Source: a virus
Virus record (IMG/VR): IMGVR_UViG_3300009376_000016
Span: 1 to 61,577 of that record
DNA length: 61,577 nt
Direction: 5' to 3' (one strand)
The position numbers were made by a program, and so were the translations under genes. The notes beneath the pieces are model-generated. The model ran no database searches. It was not told the DNA's origin and saw only the letters and a list, made by a program, of their open reading frames with translations. Shown here one piece after another: positions 5,958-13,111 of this stretch; positions within the stretch are counted from its first letter, which is position 1; the number at the start of each line of letters is the position of its first letter.

Positions 5958-6149
5958 ATGAGTAGATATACATCACCCTATCAATTTTACGATGACCTAG
6001 AAATGAGGGATGCAGGGTACGAATACAAGTATCCTAAGACCCCTGCTATCTCATGGTCAGAGGAGGATTCACCTCAATGGGCATATATAGGCGAAGGGAG
6101 AACTCCCCTTTGTAAATTAAACCTTATAGGAGGAGACACACATGATTAA
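5958..6149 (+). CDS. Hypothetical small protein
   Basis: This 63-residue protein is unrecognised. It starts one base after the previous stop, with AAAGGGGATTAGA upstream, and overlaps the next gene by 8 bases. Tyr, Pro and Asp are frequent. The spacing argues for co-translation with its neighbours. Confidence 0.6.
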   Translation: MSRYTSPYQFYDDLEMRDAGYEYKYPKTPAISWSEEDSPQWAYIGEGRTPLCKLNLIGGDTHD

Positions 6150-6804
6150 TCCACAAAATATTACAGACTATAACCGCAACGATTGGGACTTGCAGGAGTT
6201 CTTCTTCTTTTGTGTTGCAGTTGCAGGAAAGAAGTCAGACCAGACAGCAGAGAAGGTACAGTACTTAACAGACCACATCAGCGAGATGCTGGTAGAGAAT
6301 CCTTACTACGAGAAGTACCCTACAGAATCAGGGATCATTCATTACCTTGTAGGGGTCAACGATACAGAAGAAGCAGGACTGGACTTACTAAGAGAATTTA
6401 AGTTTGGTAAGTATAATCAATGGCGAAAGTTCATTGACTGGTGGAAGCAGATGTTATACATTATGAATGGTGCATGTTTCTCTGACTGGCTCAGGACTGC
6501 AACAATTGAACAATTGGAGGATATACCATCAGTAGGTAAGAAGACCTCAAGGTTCTTCAAGCTACACTCTGATCCTAATGCGGAGTGCGTACCATTGGAC
6601 ACACACATACTCAAGTTTGTCAGGAGTAGACATGGTCATGATCCTGACTACATACCAAAGACTACACCTACCTCTATATATGAGTATCAGTCCATTGAAA
6701 CTTTTGCATTAAAGTACATGAGGAATTACATGTCACAAAAAAGAATGAAGACTTTGGCTCAGGCAGACCAAGCAATCTGGAGTTCGTATGCATCTTACAG
6801 GTAA
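6142..6804 (+). CDS. HhH-GPD DNA-glycosylase-like protein 2
   Basis: This 220-residue protein contains a helix-hairpin-helix motif at about residues 125-140 (LEDIPSVGKKTSRFFKLHS) and then VPLDTHILKFVR. In endonuclease III these positions hold the catalytic Lys (GxKT) and Asp (DTH), and both are present here. The four-Cys iron-sulphur loop of EndoIII is absent. The family removes damaged or modified bases; a role in repair, in processing modified phage bases or in host DNA attack cannot be told apart. AGGAGGAGACACAC precedes the ATG, and it overlaps its neighbours on both sides. Confidence 0.65.
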   Translation: MINPQNITDYNRNDWDLQEFFFFCVAVAGKKSDQTAEKVQYLTDHISEMLVENPYYEKYPTESGIIHYLVGVNDTEEAGLDLLREFKFGKYNQWRKFIDWWKQMLYIMNGACFSDWLRTATIEQLEDIPSVGKKTSRFFKLHSDPNAECVPLDTHILKFVRSRHGHDPDYIPKTTPTSIYEYQSIETFALKYMRNYMSQKRMKTLAQADQAIWSSYASYR

Positions 6805-6955
6805 GGAGTGGTTGAAGGTTCCAGTTCTCTTGGAAGAACTGAAGGGTCTGTTTTCGGAGCTTTCAGACCAAGAACTGGAACATCTGAAAAAAATAGCAAT
6901 TCAGGCTCAAAAAAGATGCTCAGATCTCCACCTAAGCCACGAAAACAAAAAATAG
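6788..6955 (+). CDS. Hypothetical 55-residue protein
   Basis: The frame starts MHLTGKEWLKVPVLLEELKG inside the end of the preceding gene, with GGAG five bases upstream. It is an amphipathic helix-rich peptide (LLEELKGLFSELSDQELEHLKKIAIQ). It looks like a coiled-coil mini-protein of unknown role. Without it there would be an unexplained 170-base gap. Confidence 0.5.
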   Translation: MHLTGKEWLKVPVLLEELKGLFSELSDQELEHLKKIAIQAQKRCSDLHLSHENKK

Positions 6956-6976
6956 GTACCTAGACATAGGGGTAAA

Positions 6977-7477
6977 ATGGACGATTTGGAAAATATTAAA
7001 CGGATACGAGAAAGGGAAATGAAAGAGAAAGAGTGGCAAGAAATCCAAAAGGACATGGCAGAGGGATCAAAGAAGTCCATCAAGCAACAAGAGCAACTAT
7101 CTGGATATGGTGCAGGGTCACCTTGGATGGAGCGAAGGAGCCTGACTCAGGAGGAGATAGACTACTTTGAAGACAAGACTGTATCACCTCGTCTTACACC
7201 AGATAAGAGTTTCAGTAGTGACTTTGTTGAAGAGATGAGTACCACTTTCCCTAACATGGTACGCCTTGAACCTCATGATAAATTTGACAAGGCAATAATA
7301 GGAGTTGTGGAACGTATCAATCTTCATGTATTATGTTACGATGTGGCACACCTCTTGCTTATATTACAAGAAGACATGAGTGAAGACGAGGCTCAGGAAT
7401 ACTTTGACTACAACATCATGGGTAGCTGGATGGGAGATCACACTCCTGTCTACATGACAAACACTAACTATAACTAA
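6977..7477 (+). CDS. Hypothetical protein
   Basis: This 166-residue acidic protein is not recognised. The N-terminal third is a charged helix (ENIKRIREREMKEKEWQEIQ), followed by a Gly-containing loop and a helical C-terminal domain ending in MGDHTPVYMTNTNYN. AGGGGTAAA precedes the ATG. Confidence 0.65.
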   Translation: MDDLENIKRIREREMKEKEWQEIQKDMAEGSKKSIKQQEQLSGYGAGSPWMERRSLTQEEIDYFEDKTVSPRLTPDKSFSSDFVEEMSTTFPNMVRLEPHDKFDKAIIGVVERINLHVLCYDVAHLLLILQEDMSEDEAQEYFDYNIMGSWMGDHTPVYMTNTNYN

Positions 7478-7508
7478 TGATCACGAGGCAGATCAGTAAC
7501 CGGAGGGT

Positions 7509-7724
7509 GTGGTGCCCAAATTAAACTCCCTAGATTCTTGTACAGGGATTAGTGGAGTTCTGATGCGTTACTGGCAACCTACTCACTCTGCTTGGCTATT
7601 GTGTGGTGACACAATAGGGAGTAAAGGATTTACCATCCGTGTAGGCAAAAAGAGAGGGAATGGGATCGTGTCTAAGCATGATCCTGTTTCCGTTTTAACT
7701 AACAGGACACAATGCAGGTACTAA
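7509..7724 (+). CDS. Hypothetical small protein (GTG start)
   Basis: This 71-residue product starts at GTG behind CGGAGGGTGT. An in-frame ATG at 7563 would give a 53-residue version without a good ribosome-binding site. Three Cys residues are spread through the protein. The 3' end overlaps the next gene by 13 bases. Not recognised. Confidence 0.45.
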   Translation: MVPKLNSLDSCTGISGVLMRYWQPTHSAWLLCGDTIGSKGFTIRVGKKRGNGIVSKHDPVSVLTNRTQCRY

Positions 7725-7918
7725 TTCTCATAGGAATAGCATTTACAGTTACAGCAAACGCAATCTGGAATAATCCAGACCCATGCCCCTATGTGTGGGG
7801 TACTAACAACCATGAGATAATTAGGAACGAGTGCAAACTTGTCCTAAAATATGGCAACACCCTCAAGTGGGTAAAGAAGGAGACTTATGAAACTAGTTCC
7901 ACACTCAAAAGCAATTAA
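7712..7918 (+). CDS. Small exported or membrane-anchored protein
   Basis: This 68-residue protein begins with a hydrophobic segment (MQVLILIGIAFTVTANAIW, residues 1-19), either a signal peptide cut after ANA or a membrane anchor. Two Cys residues follow (PDPCPYVW, NECKLV) and could form a periplasmic disulphide. AACAGGACACA precedes the ATG. Unknown function. Confidence 0.55.
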   Translation: MQVLILIGIAFTVTANAIWNNPDPCPYVWGTNNHEIIRNECKLVLKYGNTLKWVKKETYETSSTLKSN

Positions 7919-8054
7919 GAAACGTATCAGACAGTTGATCCGTGAAGGCGTACAACTCTATGGCAAGAACATGGACAATAGAATCATTGATCATGTACAG
8001 GAACATATGATCAAGGAAGGTTTAAGAGTTAAAGTTCCTCTAATGCAAAGGTAA
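7887..8054 (+). CDS. Hypothetical 55-residue basic protein
   Basis: The frame reads MKLVPHSKAIKKRIRQLIRE... with AAGAAGGAGACTT directly upstream and an overlap of 32 bases with the previous gene. The product is basic and helical, possibly nucleic-acid binding. Codon use and the ribosome-binding site support it as a real gene. Confidence 0.55.
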   Translation: MKLVPHSKAIKKRIRQLIREGVQLYGKNMDNRIIDHVQEHMIKEGLRVKVPLMQR

Positions 8055-8056
8055 AC

Positions 8057-8221
8057 ATGGCACTATTTATAGGACAACTGGAGAACCTCAGTAACTCTGA
8101 GCTTCAGAAGCAATTCATTAAGGATAAGGTAAGAGGCAGGGAAGACAAGTGGCGAAGTCCGTCACACCGCAACCACCTTAGAAACCTACACAACCTGCAC
8201 AGACAGGCGAGAGGGAAATAA
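8057..8221 (+). CDS. Hypothetical 54-residue basic protein
   Basis: The frame starts two bases after the previous stop (MALFIGQLENLSNSELQKQF...), with AAAGGTAAAC upstream. The C-terminal part is rich in Arg and His (SHRNHLRNLHNLHRQARGK). The stop is directly followed by the GTG start of the endonuclease VII gene (TAAGTG), so translation is coupled. Unknown function. Confidence 0.55.
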   Translation: MALFIGQLENLSNSELQKQFIKDKVRGREDKWRSPSHRNHLRNLHNLHRQARGK

Positions 8222-8692
8222 GTGGGAAGCCACCATATAAGGACAGTCAACGGAGAAGTGGTACACGTGTGTCCTCAATGTGAACAGGAGAAAGCTCGTT
8301 CAGAGTTCTACCTGAAAAAGAATATCCAAAAGAGGAGTGGTCTACTGGCAAGGGTTGTACCATGTAAGGAGTGCCATAAAAGAAATAGAAAAGATAATTA
8401 TGAATTATATAGAGATAAGCAAGAAAACTGGAGGCTGAATCACTTCTATGGAATAGATAAGGATGAGTACAATAGGATGTTAGAGGAACAGGGTGGTACT
8501 TGCATGATATGTAACAAGGTAGGAGATATTAGGAAAAAAGATTCACGACCTATTGCCCTTGCAGTAGATCACAACCATGAGACAGGTAAGATTAGGGGTT
8601 TGCTTTGTCTTAATTGTAACTCAGGCATAGGTAAATTAGGAGATAGTACAGACATACTAAGGAAGGCAATAGAATATTTGGAGGCACAGTGA
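8222..8692 (+). CDS. Recombination endonuclease VII-like HNH nuclease
   Basis: This 156-residue protein has an N-terminal zinc knuckle (CPQCEQEK...CKECHKRN) and a C-terminal HNH/endonuclease VII core at about residues 95-145: GGTCMICNK, then VDHNHETGKIRGLLCLNCNSGIGKL. The four Cys and the DHNHETG motif match the T4 gp49-type family that cleaves branched DNA before packaging. It may act with RusA (12719), the other junction nuclease here. Start: GTG directly after the previous stop, with GAGGGAAATAA as the binding site. It overlaps the following gene by GTGA. Confidence 0.85.
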   Translation: MGSHHIRTVNGEVVHVCPQCEQEKARSEFYLKKNIQKRSGLLARVVPCKECHKRNRKDNYELYRDKQENWRLNHFYGIDKDEYNRMLEEQGGTCMICNKVGDIRKKDSRPIALAVDHNHETGKIRGLLCLNCNSGIGKLGDSTDILRKAIEYLEAQ

Positions 8693-8829
8693 TTCAATTA
8701 ATCCTATACAATTGGCACCAGTTTAGTGCTATATTATTTATTAGTTTCATAAAGTTCCTACATTACATAAACTTACCAACTGAGGGATGGGTCTGGTTAG
8801 ACAATACCATATTCAATGGAGCATTATGA
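8689..8829 (+). CDS. Hypothetical 46-residue membrane peptide
   Basis: This starts at a GTG overlapping the endonuclease stop (GTGA), behind TTGGAGGCACA, and ends overlapping the next ATG (ATGA). Residues about 3-30 (LILYNWHQFSAILFISFIKFLHYI) form one hydrophobic segment, so it is probably an inner-membrane peptide. The two overlap junctions are the best evidence that it is translated. Confidence 0.5.
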   Translation: MIQLILYNWHQFSAILFISFIKFLHYINLPTEGWVWLDNTIFNGAL

Positions 8830-9008
8830 GCCACAAGTACACCATAGAAACCATCTTCCACTTCAGTTGTAGTGAGTGTAAAAACTGGTGGAGTATAGCA
8901 CTGGTTCATATATCTGGTATGTCGTACTATCCAGAGGGTAAAGCCTACTGTCCTCACTGCGGTAGGGAATCAATCACGGAGAAGATCAATACAAAGGAAT
9001 TAAACTGA
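8826..9008 (+). CDS. Small zinc-ribbon protein
   Basis: This 60-residue protein has CSEC near residue 14 and CPHCG near residue 44, a classic two-knuckle zinc ribbon. The start at 8826 overlaps the previous stop by ATGA; an upstream in-frame ATG at 8787 lies wholly within the preceding gene and is less likely. It is the last gene of this operon, before a structured gap. Function unknown. Confidence 0.65.
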   Translation: MSHKYTIETIFHFSCSECKNWWSIALVHISGMSYYPEGKAYCPHCGRESITEKINTKELN

Positions 9009-9177
9009 TTAAATCAGCCGGAACATACCACCATACGCTGATTTATTGCATCTAATTGTATTTAAAAGGTTGTCTCAACATTTGAGATTTTACTGCGTTG
9101 CCCTAACGAGCATAACACGTAGTAAGATAATATTAACAACACGTGATTAGGTGCGTTTAGCTCAGGGTAATTAATAA
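9009..9177 (+). other. Structured gap before the replication operon
   Basis: There is no gene in this stretch. AAATCAGC/GCTGATTT is an 8-bp hairpin directly after the previous stop. TCTCAA-CAT-TTGAGA is a second hairpin. TCAGGGTAATT-AAT-AATTGCCCTGA (about 9162-9186, running into the promoter) forms an 11-bp stem with a three-base loop and one G-U. None has a U-tract, so intrinsic termination is doubtful. The part reading GTTTAGCTCAGG recalls a tRNA D-arm but no cloverleaf can be drawn. Confidence 0.5.
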
Positions 9178-9206
9178 TTGCCCTGACTTCTCTATCATGG
9201 TACAAT
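9178..9206 (+). promoter_or_regulatory. Sigma-70-like promoter for replication operon
   Basis: TTGCCC (9178-9183) and TACAAT (9201-9206) are separated by 17 bases. Transcription would start near 9213, about 13 bases before the 9226 ATG, and drive the operon through to 17463. The -35 box is part of the strong TCAGGG...CCCTGA hairpin, so a bound factor could compete there. Confidence 0.45.
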
Positions 9207-9225
9207 ATATAATCTTGGAGACAAA

Positions 9226-9549
9226 ATGATAATACGAGTATACGAGACAGGGAATTTAGATTTACTCACAGTTGGAGATATGCTGTGGCAAGCAGACAAA
9301 CAAGCAAACTTCCATCCAGATTCTCACTGGATAAACTCATCATCAATCCCAGAATTAGAAGAAGGAGAACGCACCTACAGGGAGTTCTTTGTTAAGTGGA
9401 TTGGGCGAGAAGCAGTCATTATGTGGCTGACCAGCAACCAAATCCTATACGAAATTGTATCTTATGATCTTCTTCCAGAGGAGGAGGATGCCTTAGTACA
9501 GTCCTTAGAGATGAGGGACTTAACTGAAACCCACAAACATATGAACTAA
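9226..9549 (+). CDS. Hypothetical protein
   Basis: This 107-residue acidic protein is unrecognised and is the first gene of the replication operon. CTTGGAGACAAA precedes the ATG. Its stop overlaps the start of the PD-(D/E)XK nuclease gene, so the two are probably made together. Confidence 0.65.
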   Translation: MIIRVYETGNLDLLTVGDMLWQADKQANFHPDSHWINSSSIPELEEGERTYREFFVKWIGREAVIMWLTSNQILYEIVSYDLLPEEEDALVQSLEMRDLTETHKHMN

Positions 9550-10331
9550 TGATACATCCAGATATAAAACTAAGCCACTCAAGTTCCAATAACTTCTGTC
9601 CAAAGCAGTTGTGGTACAGGAAGGTGGCGAAGGAGAAGTTTCCTTATAACTTCTACACAGGTGCAGGATCGATTGTAGATGCAGGTTATGAGGCAGGACT
9701 CAAGAATCTAATGACAGGCATTGAAGGTTGCAACATCCGCAAGTCTATGGAGGAGATGTATAGGGACTTGGATGGTGATATGCCTTACGATGAGTACGTT
9801 AAGCTGGCAGAGTTTATGGATAAGCACGTACTAGCAGTTGAAGGTTACATGGGATGGATTAACTTTAAACCACTGGAAACACAACACTTCTTTAAGATTA
9901 CATTTGAAGGACACACTAGACCTACCACAGGATACATGGACATCCTTGCTGAAAGGGATGGATCACCACTCATTATAGATGTGAAGCGACAATCTAAACC
10001 TGCAAAGAAGGCGAAGCAGGACTGGATCATGCAGGGGTCATTGTATGCACTTGCACTAATGAAGCAGAGGAACCTCACAGAGATACCAGCATTTGAGAAT
10101 CACCTCATCATTCCAGACCAACCACCATTATTCCTAGTCACAGAGCTAACACCTGAACATCTGTACATGGCATATAAATTGCTTTCTGAATTAAATGAGA
10201 GAATAGATAATGACTACTGGCCTTTGAACCGCAACCACCCCTTCTGTTCTCAGATGTGGTGTTCAGTCTTTGATAAGTGCCATTACGAGAACTTTATAGG
10301 TGTAGATGAGTTGCTAGAGAAGATACAATGA
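9549..10331 (+). CDS. PD-(D/E)XK exonuclease, Cas4/RecB-like
   Basis: This 260-residue protein has a nuclease core at about residues 120-160: GYMDILAERDGSPLIIDVKRQS holds the Asp and DxK catalytic residues, followed by a helix with QGSLYALALM as in the RecB-type QxxxY motif. The N-terminal part has one Cys (SSNNFCPKQLWYRKV) and the C-terminus has CSQMWCSVFDKC, together giving the four Cys of a Cas4-like iron-sulphur cluster. Such nucleases provide 3' ends for the annealing proteins encoded next door. The start overlaps the previous stop; the stop overlaps the next gene by ATGA. Confidence 0.8.
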   Translation: MIHPDIKLSHSSSNNFCPKQLWYRKVAKEKFPYNFYTGAGSIVDAGYEAGLKNLMTGIEGCNIRKSMEEMYRDLDGDMPYDEYVKLAEFMDKHVLAVEGYMGWINFKPLETQHFFKITFEGHTRPTTGYMDILAERDGSPLIIDVKRQSKPAKKAKQDWIMQGSLYALALMKQRNLTEIPAFENHLIIPDQPPLFLVTELTPEHLYMAYKLLSELNERIDNDYWPLNRNHPFCSQMWCSVFDKCHYENFIGVDELLEKIQ

Positions 10332-10561
10332 CAGACCCTAGACTTTATAACAGGTTAAGGATAGTAGAGAAACACCTTGACCTTGCACTAGATCAGATTA
10401 AGGAGGAAAACTTTGTCGAAACCAGACACCTTATCTACAACGCCCTATCAACAATCGGGCAACTCCAAGAAATCTTGGAGTACGAGGAACAGAAACAATT
10501 TCGACTCCGCAGAGAGGAAGGAAAAGCTGAGGAGAGAAAGACTTATTATGGCGAGGTTTGA
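10328..10561 (+). CDS. Hypothetical coiled-coil protein
   Basis: This 77-residue protein is almost entirely helical and charged (RIVEKHLDLALDQIKEENF... EYEEQKQFRLRREEGK). It starts with ATGA overlap to the nuclease gene and overlaps the next gene by 14 bases. It may be an accessory subunit in the recombination cluster. Confidence 0.6.
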   Translation: MTDPRLYNRLRIVEKHLDLALDQIKEENFVETRHLIYNALSTIGQLQEILEYEEQKQFRLRREEGKAEERKTYYGEV

Positions 10562-10826
10562 AGAACTTGGCTATAAGAAGGGGGGTAACGGTAACCTCCC
10601 CTGCTTTTGCGGTAAGCTGGATGAAGACACCGTGTGGTGGATGTCCAACTGCAAGAGTAGAACTAACCACCTGTTCTGCACAAGATGTACGGAGCGAGTC
10701 TTTGAACCAGATATTAAGGAGACACTATCAAAGTTATTTAGTTTCTGGAAGAAGAACAAGATGCGTATGTGGGAGGTAGGAAAGGAATCAATCAATCAAC
10801 TATTAAGCAAAGGTAATAATGCTTGA
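10548..10826 (+). CDS. Small Cys-rich protein
   Basis: This 92-residue protein has CFCGK near residue 22, a single Cys in SNCKSR and CTRC near residue 49: four or five Cys in a zinc-finger-like spacing, then a Lys/Trp-rich helix. I chose the ATG at 10548 because an upstream in-frame ATG at 10413 would give an unlikely long overlap with 10328-10561. It overlaps the Sak4-like gene by 8 bases. Confidence 0.6.
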   Translation: MARFEELGYKKGGNGNLPCFCGKLDEDTVWWMSNCKSRTNHLFCTRCTERVFEPDIKETLSKLFSFWKKNKMRMWEVGKESINQLLSKGNNA

Positions 10827-11646
10827 AAAATATAAGAGGAAAGTCGTGAGAAAACCAGAGAAACTCGTGGTTGAAGGGGAAGCAGGGGCAGGTAAAACAA
10901 CCTTTGCGTGTTCTTCTCATACCAAGAAGGAACCAGTGTTTGTAATCAATGCAGATGATGGTGGTGAGAATGTTTTCCATAAGACTGGAATAGATCTGAT
11001 CCATGACTGCATCCCTACAGGTGATGTAAAGGAGAATGCAGAGAAGTGGGATGTTATGATGGCAACCCTGCGTGAATTAGCTGGCGAGAAGTCAGGTATC
11101 AAGCGTATCATTGTAGACTCTGTGGATAAGGTAGAAATATTAGCACAGGCTAAAACGTGTTCTTTGCATAAACTAAGTCATATCGAGGACATGGGTTATG
11201 GTAAAGGATTTTCATATTCTCGTGGCGAAATGCAGAAATTACTGAGTGGTCTCAATTACTTGCGAGATACTCAAGATATTCAACCTATCCTCGTCTGCCA
11301 TACGCAGGTCAGGACTATTAATAAACCTACGATGGAGCCATATGACTCTTTCGTTTTAAAACTTCACCGCTCTTTGTGTGGTGATGTAATGGAGTGGGCA
11401 GATGTAATTTTATTTGTCGCTTTTGAAACCATTGTCAAGAAGATCGACAGTGGATTTAACAGGAAGGATAGCAGGGCAATGCAGTCAGGTAAACGCTTCC
11501 TGTACACTAGTGGTTCTATGGGCGTGGATGCCAAGAACCGTTTCGATTTACCAGCCGAAATTCCAGCAGACTGGAATGAGTACCAGAGGTTAATCAATGA
11601 CTTTTGGGGTGGCACAACTCAGAAAACTCAGAAAACACAAGGATAA
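10819..11646 (+). CDS. Sak4-like RecA-fold ATPase (AAA_24)
   Basis: This 275-residue protein has a Walker A at residues 19-26 (GEAGAGKTT) and a Walker B at about residues 93-97 (RIIVDSVD), with a polar motif near residue 155 (PILVCHTQV). This is the layout of the phage AAA_24/Sak4 proteins, RecA-like ATPases that promote single-strand annealing with a partner ssDNA-binding protein. That partner is most likely the next gene. The start has AAAGGTAAT upstream and overlaps the previous gene. Confidence 0.8.
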   Translation: MLEKYKRKVVRKPEKLVVEGEAGAGKTTFACSSHTKKEPVFVINADDGGENVFHKTGIDLIHDCIPTGDVKENAEKWDVMMATLRELAGEKSGIKRIIVDSVDKVEILAQAKTCSLHKLSHIEDMGYGKGFSYSRGEMQKLLSGLNYLRDTQDIQPILVCHTQVRTINKPTMEPYDSFVLKLHRSLCGDVMEWADVILFVAFETIVKKIDSGFNRKDSRAMQSGKRFLYTSGSMGVDAKNRFDLPAEIPADWNEYQRLINDFWGGTTQKTQKTQG

Positions 11647-11648
11647 TT

Positions 11649-12137
11649 ATGATTAACTCAGACTTAGATACATCCTTCTCTATAGAAGATGTGCAAGAAA
11701 CTCTGGACACAGAAACCAAGCGAGAACGAATTGAAGTTCCTGCTGGCGAGTATGTGTGTGAGATTAAAGCACCTTTGCCAGATGTGCGTCAGGATTCTAA
11801 GGGCCACAGCAAACTGTTGATGCCCATAGAAATCTCAGGTAACGAAGCTCTGGATGGGCAATGGATATTTGAAGCCATCTACATGAACAACCAGCACGAT
11901 GATGCTGGTAAGGTCAAGGATGGTATAGGTAAACGTAAGGTGGCGAAGTATGCCAATGCTGTGGGTCTCAAGAAACTCAGCAACCTCAACGAACTTGAAG
12001 GGAAGTATGTCAAGGTGGACTTTGGCCCCAACAAGAACGGCTATAACGAGGTACGTGAAGTATCAGCCTTCTCTGCTGGTGCACAGGTACTAACACCACC
12101 TCCTACCAAGGAGACTGGTGAAGCACTACCATTCTAA
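11649..12137 (+). CDS. DUF669-like ssDNA-binding protein
   Basis: This 162-residue protein reads VPAGEYVCEIKAPLPDVRQDSKGHSKLLMPIEI at about residues 30-62, which fits the DUF669 family found beside Sak4-type ATPases and used as phage ssDNA-binding proteins. The acidic C-terminus ends EALPF, like the protein-interaction tip of SSB. The start at 11649 follows AAGGATAATT; the in-frame ATG at 11604 inside the preceding gene is rejected. It would coat replication and recombination intermediates. Confidence 0.75.
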   Translation: MINSDLDTSFSIEDVQETLDTETKRERIEVPAGEYVCEIKAPLPDVRQDSKGHSKLLMPIEISGNEALDGQWIFEAIYMNNQHDDAGKVKDGIGKRKVAKYANAVGLKKLSNLNELEGKYVKVDFGPNKNGYNEVREVSAFSAGAQVLTPPPTKETGEALPF

Positions 12138-12156
12138 CTAAGTTGAGGAGTAACCG

Positions 12157-12303
12157 TTGAAAAGATACGCTCTGTCCTCAACCAAAGGCGGTCAGGTTTC
12201 TCTCCTGTTTCCTGACCGTCCCTTTGAAATAGTCACAACCCTAGAATACAAACCTAAGACTGGAGGCAAGGGTTGGATCATGCAAATAAAAAATAAAAAA
12301 TAA
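12157..12303 (+). CDS. Hypothetical 48-residue protein (TTG start)
   Basis: The start is TTG, seven bases after GAGGAG in GAGGAGTAACCG. The product (MKRYALSSTKGGQVSLLFPD... KGWIMQIKNKK) looks like a small beta-rich domain. The coding region contains a strong hairpin, CGGTCAGG with CCTGACCG, extended by AAAGG/CCTTT. It fills the otherwise empty 170 bases between the ssDNA-binding protein and the next nuclease gene. Confidence 0.55.
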   Translation: MKRYALSSTKGGQVSLLFPDRPFEIVTTLEYKPKTGGKGWIMQIKNKK

Positions 12304-12304
12304 T

Positions 12305-12718
12305 ATGGCATACTTTAATAAGGATGCATATGAGGCGTGTGACAAAAAAGCAAAAGAAGTTATGCGTAAGTATCTAGATTCCAAAGGAATTTTCACAAAA
12401 ATATTTGAGGATTATGGGCCTGATATTCAAGCCTACCATCAGTATTTCCATGAGGTTGAGATTAAGTCTTCATGGGTAGATGTTTGGCCTTCCCATTGGA
12501 AGACTATACATATACCTGCAAGGAAAAAGAAATACTTAGACGGAGGCAAGAAGGGTTTCTTTTGGGTATTGAATAAGGACTGTACCAAAGCCAAGTTAAT
12601 CGAGAGTAAGGATTTGGATGACTCTTATTTAGAAATAATATCAAACACTCGTTATCCAGAAGGTGAATATTTTTATGATATTCCAATTAATCTAACAACT
12701 GAAATTATTTTAGTATAA
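12305..12718 (+). CDS. PD-(D/E)XK endonuclease-like protein
   Basis: This 137-residue protein has a compact restriction-endonuclease-like core: an N-terminal helix, then YGPDIQAYHQYFHEVEIKSSW at about residues 39-59, where PD and ExK fit the PD-(D/E)XK signature. The remaining part has alternating strands. The substrate cannot be told. It starts one base after the previous stop and its own stop is followed directly by the RusA GTG. Confidence 0.6.
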   Translation: MAYFNKDAYEACDKKAKEVMRKYLDSKGIFTKIFEDYGPDIQAYHQYFHEVEIKSSWVDVWPSHWKTIHIPARKKKYLDGGKKGFFWVLNKDCTKAKLIESKDLDDSYLEIISNTRYPEGEYFYDIPINLTTEIILV

Positions 12719-13111
12719 GTGGAAGTAATCGGAGACAATAAATTCCATACTGCAATCCTTCCGTGGCCTGTTTCGGTCAATTCCCTATACAGGGCGAGGG
12801 GCAAAAAAATATACATCACTGCAAAAGGTAAGGCGTTCAAGAGAGCATGTGGCATTATATTTGCAGGAACTAAGATGGTATATGAAAAAGAAAGAGTCTG
12901 GCTGGACATAGAGGTATACCCACCAGACAATCGGAGACGAGACATATCCAACCTAATTAAGATAGTAGAAGATGCACTACCGTGGTTCAAGGATGACTCA
13001 CAGGTAGATAAAATTGAAATAATCCGGTGTGAAAAAGACCATCGAAAGAAGGGGTACATAATAGTAAAATGTGGGGCACTCAATGGAACAGATAAAGTAT
13101 CAGTACAATGA
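12719..13111 (+). CDS. rusA: RusA-like Holliday junction resolvase
   Basis: This 130-residue protein matches RusA: PWPVSVNSLYRARGKKIYITAKGKAFK near the N-terminus and the catalytic Asp set in RRRDISNLIKIVEDAL and FKDDSQVDKI (about residues 77-105). RusA cuts four-way junctions made during replication and recombination. The GTG start abuts the previous stop. It overlaps the primase start by about 29 bases. Confidence 0.85.
   Translation: MEVIGDNKFHTAILPWPVSVNSLYRARGKKIYITAKGKAFKRACGIIFAGTKMVYEKERVWLDIEVYPPDNRRRDISNLIKIVEDALPWFKDDSQVDKIEIIRCEKDHRKKGYIIVKCGALNGTDKVSVQ

Noticed and set aside
2686-6804. Thymidine hypermodification pathway
   Set aside because: HhH relatives occur in such pathways, but no dUMP hydroxymethylase, base kinase or transferase is present, so the claim cannot be supported.
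8708-8730. TTGGCACC...GTGC as a fifth sigma-54-like site
   Set aside because: Twelve bases, not ten, separate GG and GC, and it lies inside a well-supported small gene.
9155-9170. tRNA remnant (GTTTAGCTCAGG)
   Set aside because: It resembles a D-arm, but no acceptor, anticodon or T-arm can be drawn around it; the bases are better explained by the 11-bp hairpin and promoter.
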